Notes: generated by a model not told the origin, from the letters alone. DNA of 64,000 bases from Pycnopodia helianthoides (GCA_032158295.1 CM063258.1:4422001-4486000), one strand, 5' to 3'. Positions 35,901 through 45,215 are shown, counted from the stretch's first letter. Made by a program: numbers and translations.

Positions 35901-38900
35901 AAACAGGGTGTCCAAATTAAAAACAGGGTGTCCCAGAGACACCCAGACACCCCTCTGGCTAACACTATGACCAGGGGCAACAGAGGCCATGGCCTCTGTG
36001 GCATCTGTGTCAATTCCAGGCCTGGGTTGTCATAGTTATAAATAGTGTTAATACCAAAACACCCAGTTGCTAGTCTGAACCCAATTTCATGTCACTTCTT
36101 ACCGTGGAATTCTGAGCTTGCAGCCATTGAATTACATGCTTTAATAATAATAATAAGAGGAAGAAGAAGAAGTAAATATAAATAGTCAACTTCGGATACA
36201 ACCAAGAGTAAAATCTCTTTTGTGAGAAGTGTTGGCTCTGGAGAGAGCCGGTGTGATCTCGATGTTTCGAACGGTGTACTCTGCTCGTCTTCGTTCTTCA
36301 TTCATTGCCTCCATGCCCCTTGTCCTTGCCTTTGTGCCCCTTGCAACGTTCCAGTAGAAATGTTCATTTTCCTCATAGAGGTGGCCTTTGCTGAGGAAAC
36401 ATTGCCCTGCCTTTGTGTGAATGGAGTGTCTGGGCTGCATGTAATTTAAACCTTATTTTAAGTTTATGGTTGGATTTGATGTTTGCTTTCTTAGCTTTGT
36501 ACAACGGTGTAGAGTTGGGTCAGGTTTACTCAATGACAGAATGCTGCTGTAGGGCTAGGTTCGATACCATCTACTGCCGGATGAACTAGCAAGGAAGGGA
36601 GTTATGGTAAGTATAGATAAAATCCCTTCGATTCGATTTCTGTATTGAACTCCTTTCTACAATCTGGGCCAATTTCCTAAAAGCTGTTTACCAGTTAGCA
36701 AACTGTTGTGCTGACAATAGCAATTTCTCTGCATAACAATTGGAAAACATTGCGTACTTGATTGTTTGCGTCATGTAATTTTGCATGACAGGGCTCGAAT
36801 ATGACACTGGACCGTAGGCCCAAGGCCAGTGATTTTCGCATTGGGCCAGTAAACTCATGACTGGACAAGTCCGGCGGTCTTGTGTTTTTAATTCAATAAC
36901 AATTCATGTACATGTACTTCACTCTATAATATCTTGAACAGAAACAAACTATGTTCAAATGTTGACTTTGAGTAAGGACCCTTAAAGACAAATGAGGTAA
37001 ATCTTCTCTTATCTAGTGCTTGTTCAATAATTGCAAGTTAAACTGTGCAGTAATTCTTTTCTCAGTTTGAATCTGGTCTTAATGTAAACATTTTGTGATA
37101 CAAGTCTGTGGTCTTGTGGTTTTCCCCAATTTCGAACCCTGCATGAAGTATGAACCAGGTTTTTCGGCTTTGTGAAATCAAGGCCAGGTTGCATGGTCCA
37201 GGATTCTGCCCAGGATTTCTTTAGTGGTGGAAAAATGTTTCCCTGGAAACCATTGCGAGATGGACCAGTTACACGGTAGATCATATAAATAGACTCAAAT
37301 CAAAGAAGTACTCAAAAATAATGGCGTTGGATACCAATTTTACTGGTAAATACCCATTTTTTACATTTTGTTGAAAACGTTTGAAAGGAAATGCAATTGT
37401 AGTTAAAAAATTTTGAAAATGTGTGGTGGTCGGAAACAGAGAAAATTCTGCCAGTGGTGGTTGGGGAATCCTGAGTGCTGGGCGGGTTTTCCGTCACCGA
37501 CCACTGTGGGCAGAACCCTGATGGTCTATTCCAGAACATTCTCGTCTCGTTTGTTTTACCTGAATTTCACTCTTCCTTCTGCAGGTTCCTCAGGCTGACT
37601 ACACATCCTGCATCAACACCATCCTGGAAAGTCCCAAGATGCGCTGGCACACCCTGTGGTATAACCGCATCTTCAGCGTGACGCTCTGCATCTTACTGTC
37701 TGTACTCATCATTCTTGGACTGGTGGGGAACCTCAGTGCCTTCGGTAGTGAAAAGTCCACCATCCACGCTGGCTGGGCTTTCCTTATCGGTCTCATCTTG
37801 TCCGTTATAGTCGGTGTACTGGTCCACATAATCACCTATCTTGAAACAGTTAAGGTAAGTACAAGTACAATACTGTACAATTTTCTGGCGTATTTCAGTG
37901 TTCTGACCCATTAGAGTGCACGATTTTGTTAGCTTCCCCCAAGATACATGTGAGGCTTGCAAGTACTATTGAGACACCATATTTCAATAGACTGACTTAC
38001 TGACTTTTAGTAGTATTTGGGTTAATTATTGATTTACTACATTTTAGGATAAATTGGAAATGAGAAGAACTGTGCAGTTATAGATGTTTGAGGTAAGGAC
38101 TGAAAACCCAATCCATGTGCAAGGCTCCGGTCTGAGGTTGGGACAAACATGTATATATCTACATGTATATAGGATTAAAACAATCGAACGGTTAAAGGAA
38201 CATTACAGAATTGGTTTTTGCTAACAAAACAGTTGCTGGCAGTGTAAGCACTTTATGTAATCCACCATATACATAAACTGAAAAACCTGTAGAAGTTTGA
38301 ATCGATCGGCCATCTGGGTCACGAGAAAATAGTGAAAAACCGATTACACATTTTGCATGAAATCCTATAGATTCAACAATGAATAAAACGCCACTGAGCG
38401 ATAAACTCCAATCAGAAAATTAGTTTATTCATTTCTCATCAAATATGGCATTTCAGACAGAAATATTTCAAGGGATGTTTTCTACTAGCATCACCATTAG
38501 ACCTTGTAAGCTTTATGAAAATCTGTGATCAAAAAGTATATTTTACAAGTTTTTTTCTTACCAATTCTGTAATGTTCCTTTAAACAAACAAAAAAGTATA
38601 CTTCACAATTTGAGATGCCTGTAGATTAATCTCTACATAAGAACTGATTATTATTGTTATTATTTACGTTTGTTTATTTATCTACAGTTAAACACCCATA
38701 TAGAGAACCACCTAGCCAAGGCTAATATTACCCTGGCCAAACATAACACCCTCGTTGGAATGACGGATTGCTTCATGACGTGCTGGAACAGAGCAACGGT
38801 ATCCTTTCCAGACTTAAGACTTCTTTGTCGTTTGTAATGTTCAGTTCGTAATTATTGGACTGAGAGGGTAAGGTAGCTCATGGTAGCTATAAAACAGGGT

Positions 38901-41900
38901 ACATGTGTAATGAAATGGAAAGGTTTGGGTTATTTGTAGGGACTCTTTTTAATGTAATTTTGTGATGCATCCACTAAATTTACATTCATCCAAACAAGGA
39001 CATCCATGTTTCTGAAATTGCATCCACTAAATTTACACTTTTCCAAACAAGACATTTATGTTTCTGAATTGCATCCACTAAATTTACATTCATCCTATTG
39101 AACAAGACATCCGTGTTTCTGAATTGCATCAACTAAATTTACATTCATCCAAACAAGATATCCATGTTTCTGAATTGCATCCACTAAATTTACAGTTTTC
39201 CAAACAAGATATTTATGTTTCTGAATTGCATCCACTAAATTTACATTCATCCTGTTGAACAAGACATCCGTGTTTCTGAATTGCATCCACTAAATTTACA
39301 TTCATCCAAACAAGACATCAGTGTTTCTGAATTGCATCCACTAAATTTACATTCATCCAAACAAGACATCCATGTTTCTGAATTGAGTATGTCAATTTGT
39401 GTTACGCGTGGATTTATAGACCATGAGAGTTGACCTTGAGAAATTTCCTGTTAGTCCTGTGTTTTTCAATTGAACAATAACATTCAAAAACAAAAATGAT
39501 GTTCAATAGATGACTTTGAGTCTAAATATCTTTCAATTCTGTTGAGTATCAAAGTATACTTACCTCTAACAATGAGATCAATTTTTTATTTTTGTTTTCT
39601 CATTTTATTTTGTTTTTGTAAAAAATTGTTGAATCTCACCCAAGTAGCCTGTGGATTTTGTGTTTTGTATTTAAAAAAAATTAATAAAACCCCAAATAAA
39701 TAAAATATATATCAATTATGAAAGCACATGCATATCATTTAACATTTATAATAACAGCAACTTTATATTTCCTTGACTTGATGCACAGTTGCATTTCATT
39801 TATTATGACCTTCGGAAATGCAGGGTAAGTTCTTTTCACTTTAGTTTCTTTCATTTTGAATATGTACAATTTAGTTGTTTTTGTAGGTAATTCCTTATAG
39901 AATTTTCCATAACTTCCTCCTACATAATGGAGCGAGGGCTCCTACTTAGTTTTGCTTGAGGGCTGTTTCATTGACTCCAATTACAAAATTACACTGCTGC
40001 TTTCACATGCAAATTTGCTAAGCTGTTTCATAAGGACATCATATCAAGTGACTTTAGCCCTTTTCACCATACAGAGCAAATTCCCAGTAAAAATAAACAC
40101 TAAGTATGCTAAGCAGATATTATCATGCTTAACCCTACTCCCTGGCAGGGGTAGAATGGAGGGAGGGGGTGCCAGGATTAGTAATTTAAGTGTGAATACA
40201 TCAACCAAATTTTTCCAGGAAATTCTTCTGGTAAAGGGGCTTTTGTTTATTGTTGCAACTGCAGGATCTGATGTTAAAGAAATTGTGTAATTTTTGATCC
40301 AGTCGTAGTTTAGAAACCTTTATCACTTTTGTTCTGGATTATAGTTTTCAATGGTGTAACTTGTTCATATTTCCAATCATGATGCTTGTGTGTGTGTGGG
40401 GGGGAGTGTGAGGCTGTGATCTGAGGAGTTTCACTCTTGCCAATGTACTCCATGTTGTACCGCACTGTGTTTTTTTGTAAAGTTTTTTTGTAAATATAAT
40501 TTTTTTTTAGGTTGTCTGAACTCTTTAGTTACTATTATTTATTATTTTACTGTTCTGTTCTGGAGCTTAAGTCAATTGTAGACATGTAAATTTTCCATTT
40601 TTCTTTTTTTAACGAGTGGACAATAAGTAGATAAATAAATGCACAAATCTTTGTCATGTTCCCTTAGTGCTGTACATCTACATCTATCTACATCTATTCT
40701 GCTACTTGTCAAAGCCTGTTCAGCATCTAAACAAGGGCATATGTAGCATCTGCAGCAGTAATGCACACTGTTTCTCTTTGAATATCAAAAGGGGGGTTTG
40801 CAATAGTCTGAACCGGCTTCCAGCGTCTGTTCGGTTACATTGAATTAACATCAGATCTGTGCACAGCCACAATCATGGGTATACTTTTTGTTACAAAGAC
40901 ACCAAATGAACGACACACAAATATTGAGTAACTCTTTGCAGATCTTGTTTTTGACAAACTCAAGTACTTTCTACTCTTCATTCACACACCGCTGGTTAAT
41001 CAATTTACGAAAAACATTGAAATAACTGTTACATCACTGGTTTTCAAAGTGTTGTTCATAACATGGACACGAAAAAAATGTGTACCCATGATTGTGGCTG
41101 TGCACATAAGCAAGACGGTTGTACCATAAAAATGGTCTATAAAGGAGTATAACTTTCTCCTTTCACTGATTTGGATGATATTTTTGTTCTGTCTTTACAG
41201 ATGAAGATGTGTCAGTTTCTGACAGAGCAGAGGAACCTACAAAGAGGGGTGAACACGGTAAGCCAAATAAACTTTTAACCCTCTTGCTGTCTGACCATTC
41301 AATACCATTCACTGTGGTTTTGAATGATAGATAAACTATGCCAGCCTGCAATATGATACCATGAGGGAATGCATGTACACAGTACACAGTTAGTTCTGTG
41401 CACGGTTGTGCCACCGTACACAACCTTGGCAGTCGAATGGTTTCAAATGGTTGGTCAACTCACTGGAAAATGTTGCCAAGAGTCACTGACAGTAGGAGGG
41501 TTAAAGGCAAAGTGTCCGTTTGATTTTTGGAACTGCTCCATGGTTTTAATCCTATATGCATGTAGATATATACAATAAAACTAACCTGTGAAAATTTCAC
41601 TTCGAAACGTGACCTGGCATTTTTGAGATATCGCCCCAAAAACTGATTATGTTCACGCAGGAAGAATAATTTGTAATTGGAATACATAATAGTATGGGGT
41701 TGAACAAAGAAAAATTGACTAGAGCGGGATTTGAACCAACGACCTCCGGATTAACGTACCGGCGCTCTACCAACTGAGCTATCTAGCCCTATATTGGCGG
41801 TCTCCCTATTTTGTCAATATCTTTGTTCGGGGGTGCCAGTCAGAAGCCATACAACCGTTAACTGCCGTGTAGCCAGGGATCACACCCAAGTTAACGATAC

Positions 41901-44900
41901 AACCTGGGAAGCAGCAGCCACGGGATCACCTTGAGGGGATGCATCCCCTCAAGGTGATCCCGTGGCTGCTGCTTCCCAGGTTGTATCGTTAACTTGGGTG
42001 TGATCCCTGGCTACACGGCAGTTAACGGTTGTATGGCTTCTGACTGGCACCCCCGAACAAAGATATTGACAAAATAGGGAGACCGCCAATATAGGGCTAG
42101 ATAGCTCAGTTGGTAGAGCGCCGGTACGTTAATCCGGAGGTCGTTGGTTCAAATCCCGCTCTAGTCAATTTTTCTTTGTTCAACCCCATACTATTTGAAA
42201 TTTACCCAGTCAGTTTCCCTTGTGGTTTATTACTTGACATTGGAATACATAATCTGAGAAATGTTTCTCAGATTGAAACTTTGTTGAATCTCTTCTCTAA
42301 AAACCACATTCCTTATAAGGGAATCGTTTCTGAAAATGTTGTACATTATCAACAGATGCAGTGCTTCTCACCAAGTAAGTTTTTATGGTCATTATTTTTT
42401 GGAGTAATTACCAAATGTATCACCTCCCTTTAATCCACGATACGGGATCAACACCCAAGAAAATCATATGCAAGTTGCAGCATCTTTCCATGTCACTCTG
42501 AGAGTTTGAAGTACCCACTGGACTGCCGGCTCAAGGCCAGAGGATTTTCTCTTTTGTCCAGAGATATATCAAGTGGTTTTAAAACGGATAAACTGGGATA
42601 AACTGAAAGTGTTGATGAGGTTCACAATTCTAGAATTGTATATAGATGAGTGCCAGAGTTTTGTATAAGGCTTTAATCACTAACTGATGTAGATTACAAG
42701 GATGAGAAATTTCAGACTTTTATCTGAAGTCAGACTTTTTTCTAAATGTCTGTTTGGTGGACAAAATAGCTGTTGTTTTCTTCAGGTTTTATAAAGAAAA
42801 CATGCTGTTCGATCTACTTCTATAGCACTGTATTTACTGTTCCCAAAATTCCTTTAAAATCTATAACTCCATGGTGATAATGGGTTATTTGTGTTTGACC
42901 CATTCACTGATGTGTGTTTAGCATTGTATACTATTGTAGTACTATTCCCGAGGCCTGGGAAAAAAAACCTTTAGGCTTACACATATAGGATTCAAACTGC
43001 TTCTTGCGACCGGGCAAGCTCAGTGGCTTATTGGTAAGACATCTGATCTAGAATGGCAAAGGTTGTGGGTTAGATCTAGAATGGCAAAGGTTGTGGGTTC
43101 GAATCCCATTGAATAATGTGCCTGTGTTTTTGTTGTTATTTTTTTCACTCAGGACACACATTATTGTATGGGTAAAACAATTTCTGTTGTGATACTTTTA
43201 TTAAGTGTGTGAAAGATAAAGATAACTGACCAACAGAAGTCCACACATCCTTCTGACTAAACCGATGGTGAAATTTCAAAGGGTCAAAAACCTCCTCCCC
43301 CAAAAATTCAACAATGAATACTAAGTTTGAGAAAAGTTTTTCTCTGATAAGGTGTTTAGGCTTCAGCCAAACACCTCTTGATTTTGTAATGTTTTGTTGT
43401 AGTTTCGTTGTGGCCTGACAAGGTTCTAAGCTTAAATCCTAGAGGATTAGTGGGTTACTAATCCCCCTTAAAGGGAGGGTCATAGATTAATAACTGCTTC
43501 AAAAACTAATGACCGTAAAAACTTACTTGGTGAGAAGCATTGCAGCTGTTGATAGTATAAACTAATTTCAGAAAGGATTAACTTTGTTTGGATAATTTCT
43601 CACCCCAAAACTTTGAATCTGAGAAACGATTCATGCATGAATCATTTCACAGATATCTGAGTGTTTGTCTCTGTTTGCGAATGTTGTGGCCAGAGATGGG
43701 GTTGGTACATGTAACTGCTGTCACATTGCTAAACGTGGATGAATTTGACATTTTTGTGAAAATATCTTGACAGTTCTATGCTGTTTTCTGAGAAAGTAGG
43801 CACTGTATTCAGCTGAAACTTTCACATGTGACTTTTATTCTATCTTTCTATAACTTCTTCTACAAATTAACATTACGTTGAAAAAAAAAACGAGCAATGA
43901 CCCTACCTTTAAACTCTGGCGCTAGTTCCCTCCCTTGATTTGAATGTTCTCTTGATGTTCTCACAGGATGTGACAGTCAGCTTTGATATGCAAGGAGATG
44001 TGGACGATACATCTCGTTTGACGCTGGATACGCGGCATCGTGTGATGTCACCTGAGACGTTGACTGCAGCTACCGAACCAACCTCTGTACAAGTGAGTCA
44101 AGAATAAAAAACTGTGTACAAATAAGCGGCATGATATTCTTGCTATTTCAATCTGATTTCTGATTTCTGATTTGAGCTCCTTTAGGATATCAGTAAGATT
44201 GTATACAAAAAATATTTAAAAATCCATAAATTCCTATTCGCCCTTTGCACGGTCAGCCATTTGCGTGTAGAGCCTCAAATTGGGGACGGCAGTGAATAGA
44301 AGCATTATATAACTCTGTATTGTCACGGTAATGTAATGACACTTTCATCCAAACAGATACATAAATACAATACAAATGAAGCATGAAGTCGAGGCTCTAC
44401 ACGCACACAGCAGACCCAGTGCAAGTAGTGAATATCATATACGTCAGACCTTTTACTCAGTACAAAATTTCCTATTTTCCCCAAGGGTTAAACATAATGT
44501 CTTAAAACATAAAGATAGTTTGGGGTTGAACAAAGAAAAATTTACTAGAGCGGGATTTGAACCAACGACCTCCAGATTAACGTACCGGCGTTCTACCAAC
44601 TGGGCTATCTAGCCCTATGTTGGCGGTCTCCCGTGGCTGCTGCTTCCCAGGTTGTATCGTAAACTTGGGTGTGATCCCTGGCTACACGGCAGTTAACGGT
44701 TGCATGGCTTCTGACTGGCTACCCCGAACAAAGATATTGACAAAATAGGGAGACCGCCAACATAGGGCTAGATGGCTCAGTTGGTAGAGCGCCGGTACGT
44801 TAATCCGGAGGTCGTTGGTTCAAATCCCGCTCTAGTCAATTTTTCTTTGTTCAACCCCAAACTATTTGAAAATTACCCAGTCAGTTTCCCTTGTGGTTCA

Positions 44901-45215
44901 TTACTTGACAAAACATAAAGATGGTGTCTATTGTGAACTATAAACCTCACAATATTTGTTCGCCTTTGTTTCTGCAGGAGGAAGGTGACATATATCTTCT
45001 TCAGTGTAGTTATTGTGAACTATAAACCTCACAATGTTTGTTCGCCTTTGTTTCTGCAGGAGGAAGGTGACCTATATCTTCTTCAGTGTAGTCCTTCCTA
45101 CGTGCATAAGCTCATCCAAGGCAAGCTACCCAGAGCGCTAAGAACCCTTCACTCCGATCATAACATGTGTCTCTGTCAGTACACACAACTCACCATATTC
45201 AAGACAGAGGTGTGA
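23962..45215 (+). CDS. TIR-domain protein with two transmembrane helices and PDZ-ligand-like end
   Basis: Ten exons in phase: 23962-24010, 34581-35192, 35586-35633, 36495-36606, 37585-37854, 38688-38798, 39789-39824, 41201-41257, 43967-44092, 45060-45215 (TGA). With one base restored in exon 4 it encodes 525 residues. Residues 1-90 are acidic (EEDDDDDD near 50). A TIR domain follows at about 93-220: HAFFCYSKDDEEW, box-2-like NELDPGNVRMDKIV, KIVLVLSPDFVLSQWCTYE, NFWQKFIAAL. Exon 5 has two helices, FSVTLCILLSVLIILGLVG and AGWAFLIGLILSVIVGVLV, separated by about 18 residues, so both ends should be cytosolic. The tail ends KTEV, a class I PDZ-ligand pattern. TIR domains mediate immune or axon-death signalling by self-association or NAD cleavage; which applies is unknown. 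I do not recognise the family. As written, exon 4 ends in TAG after about 267 residues, leaving a soluble TIR form. Confidence 0.85.
24231..24342. mobile_element. Foldback MITE with TAGGGTAGCCCTACTCC ends
   Basis: About 110 bp; left end CTAGGGTAGCCCTACTCC and right end GGAGTAGGGTAGCCCC are inverted, and GAACGATGGAGC / GCGGAACGAAC pair inside. It lies 220 bp into intron 1 of the TIR gene. Confidence 0.65.
25801..25980. mobile_element. Foldback MITE, family C
   Basis: Starts GGGCCCAATTTCATAGAGC, ends ...GCAGCTCTATGTAATTAGGC (right end decayed). Intron 1 of the TIR gene. Confidence 0.75.
25993..26056 (+). repeat. Direct repeat, 41-bp period
   Basis: TTCAAATCAACGAATTTGTAG followed by ATTTTT occurs twice (from about 25989 and 26030). 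Local tandem duplication. Confidence 0.7.
26490..26884 (-). mobile_element. TTAA-bounded MITE, family A, copy 3
   Basis: Reverse orientation relative to copy 1. Ends and interior as in 617-1010, TTAA on both sides. Intron 1 of the TIR gene. Confidence 0.85.
27901..28294 (-). mobile_element. TTAA-bounded MITE, family A, copy 4
   Basis: Same family, reverse orientation, TTAA on both sides, about 1 kb from copy 3. Confidence 0.85.
28793..28960 (-). repeat. Dispersed repeat J copy
   Basis: Bounded by CAGGCCTGGAATTTCATG and AATTCCAGGCCTG; interior TTTGCAAAGGGCACTTCCATTGG. The long open frame across 28662-29111 on the minus strand is a by-product. Confidence 0.6.
29185..29427. mobile_element. Foldback MITE, family C-like variant
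   Basis: Ends GCCCAATTTCATGGCTCTGC and GCAGAGCAATGAAATCGGGCC; interior GTAAGCG/CGCTTAC words. A sister copy ends at 58930 with GAGCGATGAAATTGGGCCC. Confidence 0.65.
29963..30243 (+). repeat. Dispersed repeat K copy 1
   Basis: Shares GGTGGAAAAATGTTTCCCTGG, GTGTGGTGGTCGGAAACAG and CCACTGTGGGCAGAGCCCTG with 37205-37522. Both copies lie in introns of the TIR gene, in the same orientation. The repeated GTGGTCGG / CCGACCAC words suggest a foldback end. Confidence 0.65.
30924..31096. mobile_element. Foldback MITE, family C, first of a tandem pair
   Basis: GGGCCCAATTTCATAGAGC start, interior GAATATGGTTACCAGCC, end CAGCTCTATTGAGTCCGGG partly decayed. The second element follows directly. Confidence 0.7.
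31097..31273. mobile_element. Foldback MITE, family C, second of a tandem pair
   Basis: GGGCCCAATTTCATGGAGC to CACTATGAAATTGGGCCC with the GTGACTGGTATCCTGC centre. Confidence 0.8.
31384..31490 (+). repeat. Dispersed repeat J fragment
   Basis: GGAGGCAACAGAGGGAATAG and GGTGCCCTTTACTAG words shared with 2690-2880. Confidence 0.45.
31544..31960. mobile_element. TTAA-bounded MITE, family D variant
   Basis: Starts TTAAAGAGAAGGTATACGAT and ends AGGTATATACTTTGCCTTGA (right TTAA mutated to TTGA). A remnant of the same right end sits at 38148-38195, next to family A copy 6. Confidence 0.65.
32927..33318 (+). mobile_element. TTAA-bounded MITE, family A, copy 5
   Basis: Forward orientation, full ends. 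Its right-hand TTAA (33315-33318) is also the left-hand TTAA of the next element. Confidence 0.85.
33315..33662. mobile_element. TTAA-bounded MITE, family D, sharing a TTAA with copy 5
   Basis: TTAAAGGCAGGGTGTAC to GTATACCCTGCCTTTAA; reverse orientation relative to 16951-17320, with TTGAGCCCAAATTTCCACAG inside. Confidence 0.8.
35217..35445. mobile_element. TTAA-bounded MITE, family B, copy 2
   Basis: Left TTAA has changed to GTAA; right end GACAGCAAGAGGGTTAA intact. It starts only 24 bp after the donor of the TIR-domain exon. Confidence 0.8.
35652..36028 (+). repeat. Dispersed repeat J, long copy
   Basis: TTTGCAAAGGGCAC-type words, GGGACACCAAGGCCACGACC, AGAGGCCATGGCCTCTG, and a terminal AATTCCAGGCCTGG. 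It begins about 20 bp after TIR-gene exon 3. Confidence 0.6.
36290..36400 (-). repeat. Dispersed repeat J fragment
   Basis: CATTGCCTCCATGCCCCTTG and TTTGTGCCCCTTGCAACG words. It lies less than 100 bp upstream of TIR-gene exon 4. Confidence 0.45.
36495..36606 (+). other. TIR-gene exon 4 with apparent single-base loss
   Basis: Length 112 nt, whereas 113 is needed to join exon 3 (phase 1) to exon 5 (phase 0). The first frame reads ALYNGVELGQVYSMTECCC and then stops at TAG; the frame that joins exon 5 reads RYHLLPDELARKGVM. Adding one G to the GG at about 36561 would connect them. No alternative acceptor in the exon restores phase. Confidence 0.65.
36788..37140 (+). repeat. Dispersed repeat I copy with intact TTAA
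   Basis: AGGGCTCGAATATGACACTG to TTTCGAACCCTG. Its TTTTTAATTCAATAA at 36885-36899 corresponds to the site where family A copy 1 is inserted in 533-1325. Confidence 0.7.
37205..37522 (+). repeat. Dispersed repeat K copy 2
   Basis: Same body as 29963-30243; about 60 bp upstream of TIR-gene exon 5. Confidence 0.65.
38192..38583 (-). mobile_element. TTAA-bounded MITE, family A, copy 6
   Basis: Reverse orientation, TTAA at both ends, small internal deletions. It lies 105 bp upstream of TIR-gene exon 6. Confidence 0.85.
38967..39384 (+). repeat. Minisatellite, eight units of 51-55 bp
   Basis: Each unit begins GCATCCACTAAATTTACA and ends near TGTTTCTGAATT. Unit starts: 38967, 39020, 39071, 39126, 39177, 39228, 39283, 39334, giving spacings 53, 51, 55, 51, 51, 55, 51. 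The pattern repeats every three units (157 then 157 bp from 39020, 39177). It lies in TIR-gene intron 6. Its minus-strand open frame (VNLVDAIQKHG repeats) is not a gene. Confidence 0.9.
41275..41504. mobile_element. TTAA-bounded MITE, family B, copy 3
   Basis: Reverse orientation, both ends intact; starts 17 bp after the donor of TIR-gene exon 8. Its right TTAA is shared with the next element. Confidence 0.85.
41691..42238 (+). mobile_element. Palindromic retroposon with tRNA-like arms, copy 1
   Basis: 548 bp flanked by a perfect 15-bp direct repeat ATTGGAATACATAAT (41676-41690 and 42239-42253). Two arms of about 245 bp are inverted around GGGGATGCATCCCC near 41944. Each arm carries a 72-nt tRNA-like unit (minus 41788-41717, plus 42095-42166) with A box TAGCTCAGTTGG and B box GGTTCAAATCC. 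The unique 3' tail ends CATTACTTGAC-like. Target duplication and shared 3' end indicate retroposition. Confidence 0.85.
42095..42166 (+). tRNA. tRNA-like sequence (Asn GTT-like), repeat-borne
   Basis: Acceptor arms GGCTAGA and TCTAGTC pair, D arm GCTC/GAGC pairs, anticodon stem CCGG/CCGG pairs with GTT in the anticodon position, and A and B boxes are intact. The T stem GTTGG/CCCGC has two weak pairs and position 33 is C, not U, so it is probably not a working tRNA. Five more copies are in this window. Confidence 0.3.
43010..43110 (+). repeat. tRNA-like sequence with internal 29-bp duplication
   Basis: GGGCAAGCTCAGTGGC (A-box-like) and GGGTTCGAATCCC (B box) frame a tandem copy of GATCTAGAATGGCAAAGG plus GTTGTGGGTT. 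The duplication breaks the tRNA fold, so it is a decayed SINE head or pseudo-tRNA. Confidence 0.6.
43468..43912. mobile_element. TTAA-bounded MITE, family D (long variant)
   Basis: TTAAAGGGAGGGTCATAG to AATGACCCTACCTTTAA; sister of 7196-7660. It ends 54 bp before TIR-gene exon 9. Confidence 0.8.
44517..44909 (+). mobile_element. Palindromic retroposon with tRNA-like arms, copy 2
   Basis: 393 bp flanked by AAAACATAAAGAT (44504-44516 and 44910-44922). tRNA-like units at minus 44614-44543 and plus 44837-44766 region. The inverted left arm stops at GGCGGTCTCCC and joins directly to GTGGCTGCTGC, so the left arm is shorter than in copy 1. Confidence 0.85.
44929..45092 (+). repeat. 82-bp tandem duplication spanning an intron-exon junction
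   Basis: Two copies of TATTGTGAACTATAAACC, CGCCTTTGTTTCTGCAG and GAGGAAGGTGAC, differing at two or so bases. Each copy has a complete polypyrimidine tract and AG acceptor, at 44977 and 45059. Splicing to the first would read EEGDIYLLQCSYCEL and stop. Confidence 0.9.

Larger units (their letters stand above)
41501..42433. mobile_element. TTAA-bounded MITE, family D, split by a retroposon
   Basis: Left part 41501-41690 starts TTAAAGGCAAAGTGTCC; right part 42239-42433 ends ACCTCCCTTTAA and carries AACAGATGCAGTGCTTCTC. The middle is the palindromic tRNA-arm element. Confidence 0.65.

Noticed and set aside
39095..39286. Repeated VNLVDAIQKHG peptide on the minus strand
   Set aside because: It is the translation of the intronic minisatellite; spacings of 51 and 55 bp break frame between blocks.
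38967..39384. CRISPR-like array
   Set aside because: Whole units are repeated without unique spacers, and the context is a eukaryotic intron.
42095..42166. Functional tRNA-Asn gene
   Set aside because: Weak T stem, C at position 33 and several repeat-borne copies point to a SINE module; kept only as a low-confidence tRNA-like feature.
44985..45215. Last TIR-gene exon starting upstream at an ATG near 44985
   Set aside because: The frame is open only because of the 82-bp duplication; splice phase from exon 9 fits the acceptor at 45059.
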